From: Fibrobacter sp. | GTDB lineage: Bacteria; Fibrobacterota; Fibrobacteria; Fibrobacterales; Fibrobacteraceae | Assembly (NCBI GenBank): GCA_017526585.1 | Contig: JAFXRC010000013.1 | Location: 1-64,000 of the forward strand | DNA: 64,000 nucleotides | Reading direction: 5' to 3' | Shown here: one piece after another, positions 8,747 to 16,616 of the stretch | Layout: the number at the start of each line of letters is the position of its first letter | Numbering within the stretch: the stretch's first letter is position 1 | Made by a program: the position numbers and the translations under genes | The notes under the pieces: generated by a model | The model's input: the letters and a program-made list of their open reading frames with translations, nothing else | Told to the model about the DNA's origin: nothing | Database searches by the model: none

Positions 8747-10276
8747 TTACCTCAAAGTGTCACGGACGAATCCGTCTTTGGGAGGTTCGTTAAAGACTTC
8801 GAATGTGCCCGAACCAATCACGGCACCGTTCTTGTAGGCGACTTCGACGCGGTATTTGCCAGCGGGAATGTTTTTCTTGCGCGTGTAGGTCCTGAAACCG
8901 GATTCGCGCCCCCCGTTAATCACCATGCGGCCCGAAGAAATTCGGTCCGTCAGTTTATATTTGCTCGTTTTCGGGTCCTGGTAGTACCACAGGTATTCGA
9001 GTTCCGCCTTGAGTTTTGCCGGTGCGTAAACCGAGGCTAGGAAGTAGACTTCGGATGAGTCCACCTTGTGGACGCTAGGAATCTGTAGACCGATGCTTTG
9101 CAAAATATTCGGGTCATCAATGTCGCAGGAGTAACTTGCCTTGTCAAAATTCTGGCAGGCGATTTTTTGCTTGAGCACGAGAGGTACAGGCGGAACCCAG
9201 TTCATTATATAGGCGACCACCAAAAGGATGCTGATAATCGCTGGAGCGATGAGGATGGTCTTTTTGCGGTGTGAAATTTTCCAGATAAAGATGCACATCC
9301 CGAATGAAAGCAATGTACTCAGGAAAAACCAGATGAAACCGATGTGGTGAACCAGGTGCGGAATCGCGAAGTTCATGAACATGGTGCCGAGCAGGCAGAA
9401 GAAGGCGAGGCTTACTCCGAAGCTTTCGTATTTCTTTTGCAGGAATTCATTGCCGACCAATAAAATGGCGAGTAAGATAACGAGAAGAAGCGAGGCGAGT
9501 GAACCGCTGCTCTTGAAGTAGCAGACCACGAGGGCGCTGAAAAGACCACCGAAGCAGAACTGGACTGCCCAGGTAAAGCGCTGCTTCCAGGCTTCGCTCC
9601 ATTCGCGGTCTAAAAAGCGGTGGTGTACGACAATCGCGTTTTCGGGAATGGCGGTCGATTCGTAACCGACATTCTTGGCGAATTTGCTTGCAGCTCCTTT
9701 TGCCTTGACGGCGGCATCCTTTGCTTCGTTGGCGGCTCGGTTTGCCGCTTCCTTTGCCTTTGCCGATGCAATCGCGGCTGCTTTGGCTGTAGCTTCTTTA
9801 GCTTCTTGGGCGGCTCGATTTGCGGCTTCTTTGGCGCGGGTGGGTGTTTTTTGGGCTATAAAGTTGGCAGCACGTCTAAAGCGAGATTCTTCAGTCTTTA
9901 TTTCGGGTTCAGCAACCGATTCCTCGGTTACGCTGTTTTCAACAACGGATTCTGCAGGCTTGGCCGGGTGTTCTGCCGGTTTTGCAGGGGCGGCCGTTTG
10001 TTTTTGAGCTGGAGCCGGTTTTTGTTGCGCCTTGGCAAGCGCCTGCAGGCGTTCCTTGGTCCATCCTTCGGGGTGTTCCAACTGAGCCGAAAGCAAGATT
10101 ACCAGAAAAAGCGCGCCCGTATAGTAGGCGAGCAGAATCAAAATGTCGGTGCCGTAAACCATCTGACCGAGCGTAATGGAATCCCAGGTGAATCCCCCTA
10201 GGAACGCTATGGCCGGAAAAAACTTCTCTATTTTCTGAACGGCGGGCTTTTCCCGCAGCTTGTCGATGAATTGCAT
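8747..10276 (-). CDS. Multi-pass membrane protein with C-terminal DUF2914 domain and Ala/Lys-rich repeats
   Basis: This protein of about 509 residues has two N-terminal transmembrane segments. They are followed by a long cytoplasm-like low-complexity region (Pro/Ala/Lys, then Glu-rich) and an Ala-rich helical repeat block (EAANRAAQEAKEATAKAAA, recurring KEAANRAA) resembling LEA/TolA-type helices. Next come about five hydrophobic segments, and finally a soluble C-terminal domain (VYFLASVYAPAKLKAELEYLWYYQ...GKYRVEVAYKNGAVIGSGTFEV) matching the DUF2914 pattern. The function is unknown. The ATG at 10276 is preferred because TATTTT lies 6 nt upstream; an in-frame ATG at 10282 adds two residues. 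It is probably monocistronic. Confidence 0.78.
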   Translation of the reverse strand: MQFIDKLREKPAVQKIEKFFPAIAFLGGFTWDSITLGQMVYGTDILILLAYYTGALFLVILLSAQLEHPEGWTKERLQALAKAQQKPAPAQKQTAAPAKPAEHPAKPAESVVENSVTEESVAEPEIKTEESRFRRAANFIAQKTPTRAKEAANRAAQEAKEATAKAAAIASAKAKEAANRAANEAKDAAVKAKGAASKFAKNVGYESTAIPENAIVVHHRFLDREWSEAWKQRFTWAVQFCFGGLFSALVVCYFKSSGSLASLLLVILLAILLVGNEFLQKKYESFGVSLAFFCLLGTMFMNFAIPHLVHHIGFIWFFLSTLLSFGMCIFIWKISHRKKTILIAPAIISILLVVAYIMNWVPPVPLVLKQKIACQNFDKASYSCDIDDPNILQSIGLQIPSVHKVDSSEVYFLASVYAPAKLKAELEYLWYYQDPKTSKYKLTDRISSGRMVINGGRESGFRTYTRKKNIPAGKYRVEVAYKNGAVIGSGTFEVFNEPPKDGFVRDTLR

Positions 10277-10435
10277 ATCCATAAAATACAAAAATAAAGA
10301 TTGCCCCAGGTCCCCCAAAAATATTGATTGTTGTGCCTAAAGTGGAATTTTTTCTGAAAAATCACTTGCTTTTTTGTGCAGTTGTTCTTATATTTAGTAG
10401 TGAACAAAGGTGCAACTAAACAAAAAGGCAACAAA

Positions 10436-11701
10436 ATGGCGTGCATGGACGTTCGTGAAAAGCTGAATATCTTATCGGCGGCGGCAAAATACGATGTTTC
10501 GTGTTCTTCTAGCGGTTCTGGTAGACAAGCGCCCAAAGGCGGGCTTGGGAGCGCTTGTAGCGCAGGTATTTGCCATACCTGGTCGTCCGACGGGCGTTGC
10601 ATTTCGCTTTTGAAGGTGCTCATGAGCAATGCCTGCAAGTATGATTGCGCCTATTGCATCAACCGCCGCAGCAACGACATTCCCCGCGCCACTTTTACAC
10701 CTAAAGAACTTATCAACCTGACGCTCGAATTTTACCGTCGCAACTACATCGAGGGGCTTTTTCTGAGTTCGGCGGTGGTGGGTAGTCCCGACCGCACTAT
10801 GGAAATGCTGGTTCAGGTCGCTAGGGAACTGCGTACAGTGCACAAATTTGGCGGCTACATTCACCTCAAGGCGATTCCTGGGGCTAGCCGCGAACTTCTT
10901 TACCAGGCGGGCCTTTATGCGGACCGCAGCAGCGTGAATATCGAAATCCCGACCGACAGGGCGCTGCAATACCTCGCTCCCGAAAAGAACCATGCGTCGA
11001 TTCTTGCGCCCATGAACTTCTTGGCAGAGCGCAAACTGGAATACCATGGCGAATGCTCCCGCTATACGCCCAAGTTCTTGCCCGCAGGGCAGAGTACGCA
11101 AATGATTGTGGGGGCGGCGGGGGAGACTGACCTGCAGATTCTCACGCTTTCTAACGGATTCTACAAGCAACAGCAGATGAAGCGCGTGTATTTTTCGGGC
11201 TATGTTCCGCTGAACGCAGACAAACGCCTTCCGGCGCTCACAACCAAGCCGCCTCTGGCTCGCGAACACAGACTTTATCAGGCTGATTGGCTGATGCGGT
11301 TCTACAAGTTTGGCTACGACGAAGTGGTTGACCCGGCGCACCCGAATCTAGATTTGGAATTAGACCCGAAAGCCGCCTGGGCGCTCAGGCATCCGGAATT
11401 TTTCCCGATTGACATTCAGACTGCTGACTATGAAATGCTCTTGCGCGTGCCGGGAATTGGCGTCAAGTCTGCTCAGCTGATTGCCTCGGGGCGCCGCTTC
11501 TCCAAAATTCGCTTGGAACAGTTGAAGAAGATGGGCGTTGTGTTAAAGCGGGCGCAGTACTTTATCTACCATCCCGACACACCTGCTAGCCTGCGCAGAC
11601 TATACCCCGAAATGGTTCGGCCCTTGTTGCTTCCCAAACCAAAATCTTTGCAACTAGATTTATTTGCTGACCAACCTCTCGCTCTCCCTGTCGCGAGTTA
11701 A
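10436..11701 (+). CDS. Putative DNA modification/repair radical SAM protein (TIGR03916 type)
   Basis: This is a 421-residue protein with the radical SAM motif CKYDCAYC near the N-terminus, which binds a 4Fe-4S cluster. A C-terminal helix-hairpin-helix (MLLRVPGIGVKSAQLIASG) suggests DNA binding. The N-terminus contains the family-typical AAKYDVSCSSSGS and ICHTWSSDGRCISLLKVL. The ATG at 10436 is supported by AAAGG seven bases upstream. It is followed after 55 bases by the partner family TIGR03915/DUF4130; the two co-occur widely and are predicted to act together in DNA metabolism. No biochemical activity is established here. The last codons overlap a dispersed GTCATTGCGAG-type repeat, so the C-terminus may be repeat-derived. 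Confidence 0.88.
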   Translation: MACMDVREKLNILSAAAKYDVSCSSSGSGRQAPKGGLGSACSAGICHTWSSDGRCISLLKVLMSNACKYDCAYCINRRSNDIPRATFTPKELINLTLEFYRRNYIEGLFLSSAVVGSPDRTMEMLVQVARELRTVHKFGGYIHLKAIPGASRELLYQAGLYADRSSVNIEIPTDRALQYLAPEKNHASILAPMNFLAERKLEYHGECSRYTPKFLPAGQSTQMIVGAAGETDLQILTLSNGFYKQQQMKRVYFSGYVPLNADKRLPALTTKPPLAREHRLYQADWLMRFYKFGYDEVVDPAHPNLDLELDPKAAWALRHPEFFPIDIQTADYEMLLRVPGIGVKSAQLIASGRRFSKIRLEQLKKMGVVLKRAQYFIYHPDTPASLRRLYPEMVRPLLLPKPKSLQLDLFADQPLALPVAS

Positions 11702-11756
11702 CTCCTCGCAATGACATTCTTTATTATTCATTTTTCATCCCTCATCCCTCATTATC

Positions 11757-12530
11757 ATGCTTTCTATTTCCTATGATTCGACATTTGACGGCTTCTTGAG
11801 CGTAATTTTTGAGATTTACCGTCAGCATCTCGATGCCGGCGAAATACGCCCGGACCGCAGTACAGCCCCTTGTAACCTGTTCATGCAGCCGTTTCGCGTC
11901 GAAACTTCCGAAGAATCGGCGCAGCGGCTCAAGCGCGCCATTGTCAACCAGGCAAGCGCCGAAATTCTCGATCTGCTCCGTGTCGTTCTGTGCTCCGAAG
12001 AGGATGGCGTCGAGATGAAAATCCTCGCGTACCTTCGAAAGGTATTCGACGGCAACGATCCGCATTACGCGAAGAACCCGACCTCCGACGAAATGCTTCC
12101 GCTGTATATGATTGCCCGTGCCGTCCGCCGTGAAGAAGGCGGCATGCTAGGCATGCTGCGGTTCGATCGAACCGCCGACGGCACCTATTTTGCAGAAATC
12201 GAGCCGAAATACAACATTCTCGGCATGATGGTGCCGCATTTTAGGGGGCGTTTTGCGAATGAACGCTGGGCAATCTATGATTCAAAGCGTGGCTTTGGAG
12301 TCTACTATAATGGTCAAGACCCGTCTCAGGGGCCTGTAGAAATCACCATTCCGGACTTGCAGCAGGTCAAGGCGGCTGCCCCAAAGGATGATTTTGTGAA
12401 ACTTTGGCAGGATTACTACCAGTCAATCGCCATCAAGGAGCGCGAAAATCCGAGGCTTTTAAGGTCCTGTCTACCGGTTCGGTACTGGAAACACCTGCCT
12501 GAACGGCAAATTGCGCCTAGTTGGAGCTAA
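11757..12530 (+). CDS. Putative DNA metabolism protein (TIGR03915/DUF4130 type)
   Basis: This is a 257-residue protein beginning MLSISYDSTFDGFLSVIFEIY, the typical opening of the family that pairs with the upstream TIGR03916 radical SAM protein. Other conserved parts are the SAQRLKRAI region, AVRREEGGMLGMLRF, FAEIEPKYNILGMMVPHFRGRF and the C-terminal QDYYQSIAIKERENPRL...RYWKHLPE. The MLGMLRF...PHFRGRF arrangement is shared with DUF4130, linked to uracil-DNA glycosylase-like folds in related proteins. It sits just downstream of its partner, so operon expression is likely, though a repeat-rich gap of 55 bases lies between. No Shine-Dalgarno is evident. Confidence 0.86.
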   Translation: MLSISYDSTFDGFLSVIFEIYRQHLDAGEIRPDRSTAPCNLFMQPFRVETSEESAQRLKRAIVNQASAEILDLLRVVLCSEEDGVEMKILAYLRKVFDGNDPHYAKNPTSDEMLPLYMIARAVRREEGGMLGMLRFDRTADGTYFAEIEPKYNILGMMVPHFRGRFANERWAIYDSKRGFGVYYNGQDPSQGPVEITIPDLQQVKAAAPKDDFVKLWQDYYQSIAIKERENPRLLRSCLPVRYWKHLPERQIAPSWS

Positions 12531-12634
12531 AATGAGAGTGTCTCAACCTTTTTTTTGATGTTTTTTAGAAAAAATACGCCTATTTCTATAAATAATTGTA
12601 TCTTTCTTTTGTAAAAAATGGAGATTCTGATTAT

Positions 12635-14257
12635 ATGAATATGGCTTCGGCAAAACCGGGTTTTTTTGTACAAGATCGTTTTCTTTATAGCAAAGACAAT
12701 GAAAAGGTTGTTCTCCGCGGCATCAACCATATGTTCATATGGACCGACCGAGAAGGAAAGACTATCCCGGAAATTGCAAAAACTGGAGCCAACTGTGTCC
12801 GAATCGTTTGGAATACCCGTGGTCGCGTCAGCGATCTCGACAACATTATTACGCAGTGCATTTCGAACGGGATGATTCCCATTCCCGAAATCCATGATAC
12901 GACAGGCAACTGGGATCGCCTTATTGAAGCTATGGAGTTCTGGCTCCGCGACGAGATGCTTCAGGTCATTTCGAACCATCAGCAGTACCTGATTGTGAAC
13001 ATCGGTAACGAGCCTGGCGCGCAGTCGATGGACGCTGACGATTTCTTCACCACGTACAATGCGATTATTACGAAGATGCGTGCGTCGGGAGTTCGTGTAC
13101 CCCTGATGATTGACGCTGACCAGTGGGGACAAAGCGAGAAGAACTTGCTCGAAGTGGGTCCGAGGCTTTTGCAGGCTGACCCTGAACACAATTTGCTTTT
13201 CTCGATTCACATGTGGTGGCCCTCCGAACGCCACGACCCCAAGGCGACCGGCTATGCGACGGTCCAGGAACGCATCACGGGCGTCCTTGAAGCCTCGGTC
13301 GAGAAGAAACTCCCGCTTGTGGTGGGCGAGTTTGCGCCTGTCGCAGCCGGTGGCGTCAAGGAAATCCCTTACAAGTTTATCATGTCTGAAGCCGAACGCC
13401 TGAATATCGGCTGGCTCGCCTGGAGCTGGGGTCCGGGTAATTCGGACAGCCCTGAAATGGACATGACTGTCCACAGTTCCTTCAACACCTTGGTGGGTTG
13501 GGGCAAGGAAGTCTGCGTCGATAACCCGAACGGAATCCAGAATACAAGTATCATCCCGAACTTTATTCAGGAGAAGAATTTCGATATCGGTTCGCAGGTC
13601 ATGGGCACGAACCTGATTCAGAATGGCGACTTCTCCGAAGAAAATCCGCTGTCCAACTGGCAGGTAGACTTCTGGGGCGGCAAGGCCGATGTGAAGGTCA
13701 ACGATGGTATTGTCCGCTTCGACATCAAGAAGGCGGGCAAGGAATCTTGGAATCTGCAGTTTAAGCAAAAGCTTTCGCTCCGTGAAGGCGTTACTTACAT
13801 CTTTAGCATGCGCGCCAAGGCGGACAAGCCTCGCACCTTGAACGTGAACATCAAGAAGGATGCCGAAGTGTACACGCCGTACGCCAACGGGCGTATCCTG
13901 GACTTGAGTACCAGCTGGCAGAACTTCAGCTGGAAGTTCACCATGAAGGAGTCTTCCGACATGGAAGCGCTGCTGATTTACGACATGGGTGGCGTTCCTA
14001 TTTCTTGGGAACTCAGCGACATCTCGCTGGTGCAGGCCCGCAGTGTCGCCGACCGACTGAACCGCACCTTCCAGCGCAATGTCCAGAAGAATTCCGGCTA
14101 CTTCAACGCTCCGAATTCCCCCTGGGAACTGCACCTGTATTCTACGAAGGGCGAACTTCTGGAAATTCTCGACAAGGGCCGTGGCGGCGAAGGGATGCGC
14201 CAGTATCCGAAGATTGAACGCAGCGGCATCATGGTCGTCAAGGATATCTCCAAGTAG
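12635..14257 (+). CDS. GH5 (subfamily 8-like) endo-beta-mannanase with C-terminal CBM, no signal peptide
   Basis: This is a 540-residue glycoside hydrolase. The catalytic barrel spans about residues 10-315 and resembles GH5_8 mannanases: VVLRGINHMF, AKTGANCVRIVWN, EIHDTTGN, acid/base Glu126 in VNIGNEPG, DADQWGQS, FSIHMWWP and nucleophile Glu232 in LVVGEFAP, then IGWLAWSWGPGN. Residues about 325-465 form a CBM4/9-like beta-sandwich (NLIQNGDFSEENPLSNWQ). The C-terminus (WELHLYSTKGELLEIL...SGIMVVKDISK) resembles a sorting-tail domain. The protein begins MNMASAKPGFFV: a mature-like N-terminus without a hydrophobic signal, odd for a polysaccharidase. The ATG at 12635 follows a GGAG at 12620. An in-frame TTG at 12596 does not restore a signal peptide. 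Confidence 0.85.
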   Translation: MNMASAKPGFFVQDRFLYSKDNEKVVLRGINHMFIWTDREGKTIPEIAKTGANCVRIVWNTRGRVSDLDNIITQCISNGMIPIPEIHDTTGNWDRLIEAMEFWLRDEMLQVISNHQQYLIVNIGNEPGAQSMDADDFFTTYNAIITKMRASGVRVPLMIDADQWGQSEKNLLEVGPRLLQADPEHNLLFSIHMWWPSERHDPKATGYATVQERITGVLEASVEKKLPLVVGEFAPVAAGGVKEIPYKFIMSEAERLNIGWLAWSWGPGNSDSPEMDMTVHSSFNTLVGWGKEVCVDNPNGIQNTSIIPNFIQEKNFDIGSQVMGTNLIQNGDFSEENPLSNWQVDFWGGKADVKVNDGIVRFDIKKAGKESWNLQFKQKLSLREGVTYIFSMRAKADKPRTLNVNIKKDAEVYTPYANGRILDLSTSWQNFSWKFTMKESSDMEALLIYDMGGVPISWELSDISLVQARSVADRLNRTFQRNVQKNSGYFNAPNSPWELHLYSTKGELLEILDKGRGGEGMRQYPKIERSGIMVVKDISK

Positions 14258-14269
14258 TGAATTATTCCA

Positions 14270-14435
14270 ACTAATCGGGTGCTCCAATTTGTTAAGAAGG
14301 ATGTCCGCTGCAAGTCAATTTCGGTCGTTTTCGCAGACCTGAATGGACTTAAGCCGGTGAACGATAGTGAAGGGCATAATGCGGGCGATTCCCGTGTACG
14401 AGGATAAGAAGAAATTTTACGAGAGGCGTGGATAA
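14270..14435 (+). pseudogene. Remnant of a GGDEF (diguanylate cyclase) domain with internal deletion and frameshift
   Basis: The stretch around 14290-14390 reads VKKDVRCKSISVVFADLNGL and continues KPVNDSEGHNAGD, the start of a GGDEF domain (substrate-binding Asp, N and H..AGD). About 15 bases later, in another frame, it reads VYEDKKKFYERRG followed by TAA at 14433-14435, which is the usual C-terminal helix of GGDEF domains. The central GG(D/E)EF active loop is absent. It therefore appears to be a decayed cyclase gene that lost its middle and its 5' part, lying between the GH5 gene and the TenI-like gene. Confidence 0.75.
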
Positions 14436-14441
14436 TCGTTT

Positions 14442-15062
14442 ATGCGCTTGTGGTGTGTCACTTCGCCTGATGATTTTTCGGCGGAATTTGATGATGTTGA
14501 ACAGATGTTTTCTCGCGGGCTCACCCGGCTGATTCTGCAAAAGCGCGGACGATCGGGTAGCCTTTATGCGACTGATGACGATTACGAACGGTGGCTTTTG
14601 TCGCTCCCAATGGAATGCCGCGACCGAATCTGGGTGCGTGGAACGCCCGATTTGGCGGAACGTCTAGAAGTTCGAGGCTGTGTTACCGATGCGTCGTCGC
14701 TTGTGGGGGAGGTTCCGGAGCGCTGGAAACGGGTGAACTGCATCGCCTTTTGCCGCCGTCTAGAGGAGCTTGAAAGTTTGCCGGAATGGGTGTCGGGTGC
14801 CCTGGTGGGTCCCGTGTTTCAGCCGCAGTCCGTTTACGAGCCTGTTGAATACCTTGGAACGGAAAAACTTGCTGATGTGTTGAGCTCAGAAAACGGTGTG
14901 GCTCGTAAAATCCCGCAACTCATTGTTTTTGGCGGGGTAGACCAGGATAATTTTGATTCGATAAAGGGCTTGCCGGTTCATGGAGTTTCGGTCCTTGGTG
15001 GAATTTGGAATTATGCTGACCCGGTCAATGCGTTTATCAAGCTGCAACGCGCCCTAGCGTAG
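14442..15062 (+). CDS. Thiamine phosphate synthase/TenI-like protein
   Basis: This 206-residue protein has a (beta/alpha)8 TenI/ThiE-type pattern: an N-terminal strand LWCVTSPDD, then RGLTRLILQKRGRS, a GCVTDASSL segment, ALVGPVFQPQSVYEP, LIVFGGVDQDNFDSI and HGVSVLGGIWNYADPVNAF at the phosphate-binding C-terminal end. The short, divergent sequence resembles TenI homologs of Bacteroidota and Fibrobacterota, which may lack synthase activity, so thiamine phosphate synthesis or thiazole tautomerisation is possible but not shown. No thi genes adjoin it. The ATG at 14442 lies six bases after the stop of the GGDEF remnant and has no clear Shine-Dalgarno; GATAAT sits 5 nt upstream. Confidence 0.7.
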   Translation: MRLWCVTSPDDFSAEFDDVEQMFSRGLTRLILQKRGRSGSLYATDDDYERWLLSLPMECRDRIWVRGTPDLAERLEVRGCVTDASSLVGEVPERWKRVNCIAFCRRLEELESLPEWVSGALVGPVFQPQSVYEPVEYLGTEKLADVLSSENGVARKIPQLIVFGGVDQDNFDSIKGLPVHGVSVLGGIWNYADPVNAFIKLQRALA

Positions 15063-15094
15063 GTTTGTTCAGCGAACTTTCTAGTTCATTTTGC

Positions 15095-15100
15095 TATATT
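15095..15100 (+). promoter_or_regulatory. -10 element of the phosphodiesterase gene, predicted leaderless
   Basis: TATATT at 15095-15100, then GCAACC, then ATG at 15107. No Shine-Dalgarno is present. Confidence 0.55.
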
Positions 15101-15106
15101 GCAACC

Positions 15107-15835
15107 ATGCTTTACGGAATTTGTTCTGACATCCATTCTAATGCGGTTGCTTTCGAAGCGGTTCTAGCTTCCATGAAGGACAACGGTGTAGACAGGAAGG
15201 TCTGTCTTGGGGACTTGGTCGGATATGGCGCCGATCCCGATGAATGTGTTCGTCTTGCCCGTGACAACATGGATATCTGCATTATTGGAAACCATGACAG
15301 CGTGGCGATCAAGCATGAATCGAGTGCAGGCTTCAATCCCTATGCCAAGCAGGCTATTGAATGGACTCAGAACCATTTGTCGGAAGATTCCGTCTCCTAT
15401 TTGCGAGCGCTTCCGTACATCTGCGAAGAAAATGACATCTGCTTTGTGCATGCTTCGCCGCTTTCTCCTGCGGACTGGGTGTATGTGACCGAACTCGAAG
15501 ACGCACTTGATGCATTTGACCACTTTAAGGGTCGTTACTGCTTTGTGGGTCATACGCACAGTCCGGTGATTGTCGCGAGCCGCCCTAATGCCATTCCGAA
15601 AATTCTCGATGAATACGAATATCGAATCGAGGATACGGAACGCCTGTTGGTGAATGTGGGTAGCGTGGGTCAGCCCCGCGACCGTGACCCGCGTTCTTGC
15701 TGGTGCTTGCTGGATACCGAGACCAAGTGTGTGCGTCTGATTCGCGTCGATTACGATGTGTTCGAAACGCAGGAACGCATGAAAAAGGCTGGCATGCCGA
15801 GTTTCTTGATCGATCGTCTGAGCGTAGGAAGATAA
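15107..15835 (+). CDS. Metallophosphoesterase (calcineurin-like, YfcE/MJ0936-type phosphodiesterase)
   Basis: This is a 242-residue dinuclear-metal phosphoesterase. Metal-binding motifs are visible in order: CSDIHSN at residues 6-12, GDLVGYGADP, GNHDSV, a histidine in FVHASP and VGHTHSP near the C-terminal third, followed by NVGSVGQPRD. Such proteins hydrolyse phosphodiesters or phosphomonoesters; the substrate cannot be deduced. The ATG at 15107 is preferred over an upstream TTG because the family starts directly with the first beta-strand (MLYGICSDIHSN) and because TATATT lies 6 nt before it. A dispersed repeat and then rlmH follow. Confidence 0.9.
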   Translation: MLYGICSDIHSNAVAFEAVLASMKDNGVDRKVCLGDLVGYGADPDECVRLARDNMDICIIGNHDSVAIKHESSAGFNPYAKQAIEWTQNHLSEDSVSYLRALPYICEENDICFVHASPLSPADWVYVTELEDALDAFDHFKGRYCFVGHTHSPVIVASRPNAIPKILDEYEYRIEDTERLLVNVGSVGQPRDRDPRSCWCLLDTETKCVRLIRVDYDVFETQERMKKAGMPSFLIDRLSVGR

Positions 15836-15837
15836 AC

Positions 15838-15884
15838 TGTCATCCTGAGCGAAGAGCGTAGCTCGAAGTCGAAGGATCTAGATC
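15838..15884 (+). repeat. Dispersed repeat, GTCATCCTGAGCG family
   Basis: It reads TGTCATCCTGAGCGAAGAGC, then GTAGCTCGAAGTCGAAGGATCTAGAT. It contains an internal GAGC/GCTC hairpin. It resembles the copies at 7729-7770 and 48882-48926. Confidence 0.75.
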
Positions 15885-15903
15885 AAAAAGGTGTTTGTCC
15901 AAG

Positions 15904-16365
15904 ATGAAGTGGGTTCTCGCAGTTTTTGGTAAAGCTGGCTCGCCGTTCATTGCCGACGAGGTCGACAAGTATGTCAAGCGTTTGCGTGGGGGGATGTTCC
16001 CCTTGGAAGTCGTGGAGCTCAAGGAGTCCAAGATAGACGACCGTGTGCAGGCGTTGGCTCAGGAAGCGACACTTTTTGACAAGAAATTCCCGAAATCCGA
16101 ATACAAGCGCGTCATTTTGTCCGAAGAGGGCAAGCTGATGGATACGGTCAAACTTTCGGATACGCTCCGGGACCGTTTCCCGGGAAATATCGTGTTCTTG
16201 ATCGGGTCGGCGTACGGCATCGATGAAAACTTGAAAAAGACCGCCGACTTGCTTCTGTCGCTTTCGCCGTTGACCTTTACCCATGATCACGCCCGCGTAC
16301 TTTTCGCCGAACAGCTTTACCGCGTCCAAATGGTCATGCAAAATCATCCTTATCATCATAGATGA
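15904..16365 (+). CDS. rlmH: 23S rRNA pseudouridine-1915 N3-methyltransferase
   Basis: This is a 153-residue SPOUT-class methyltransferase that modifies pseudouridine 1915 in helix 69 of 23S rRNA using S-adenosylmethionine. It is identified by the N-terminal KWVLAVFGKAG, the central DRVQALAQEATLFDKKFP, and the C-terminal knot motifs FLIGSAYGIDENLKKTAD and LSPLTFTHDHARVLFAEQLYR ending HPYHHR, all typical of RlmH. Length is normal. The ATG at 15904 gives the family N-terminus; an upstream non-ATG start would add three residues. The GTCATC repeat ends 20 bases before the gene and may contain its promoter or leader. Confidence 0.93.
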   Translation: MKWVLAVFGKAGSPFIADEVDKYVKRLRGGMFPLEVVELKESKIDDRVQALAQEATLFDKKFPKSEYKRVILSEEGKLMDTVKLSDTLRDRFPGNIVFLIGSAYGIDENLKKTADLLLSLSPLTFTHDHARVLFAEQLYRVQMVMQNHPYHHR

Positions 16366-16396
16366 TTTTTTTTCGAAAAAAATGCTTTTTCACCCC

Positions 16397-16425
16397 TTGA
16401 CGGAGTCAAAAATCTTTTCTATTAT
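16397..16425 (+). promoter_or_regulatory. Promoter of tRNA-Lys
   Basis: TTGACG at 16397-16402, a 17-nt spacer and TATTAT at 16420-16425. Predicted transcription starts about 15 nt before the mature tRNA. Confidence 0.75.
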
Positions 16426-16447
16426 TGTGCGCGTCCTAAGCGACTAT

Positions 16448-16520
<73 letters not shown>

Positions 16521-16524
16521 CGAA

Positions 16525-16556
16525 AAACCGTCTCACCCCGAGGCGGTTTTTTCTTT
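16525..16556 (+). terminator. Terminator of tRNA-Lys
   Basis: The 10-bp stem AAACCGTCTC/GAGGCGGTTT with loop ACCCC is followed by TTTTCTTTT. Confidence 0.9.
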
Positions 16557-16616
16557 TACAGCCTTGAGCGAAATTGTATTTTTCTATATTTGCCGCCGTA
16601 AAAAAACGGATAAATC

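Noticed and set aside
12527..14287. 586-codon minus-strand frame opposite the GH5 gene
   Set aside because: Shadow frame; the plus strand encodes the GH5 catalytic residues and CBM.
14270..14435. Functional GGDEF gene
   Set aside because: No start, no catalytic GG(D/E)EF loop and a frameshift between the two homologous parts; recorded as a remnant instead.
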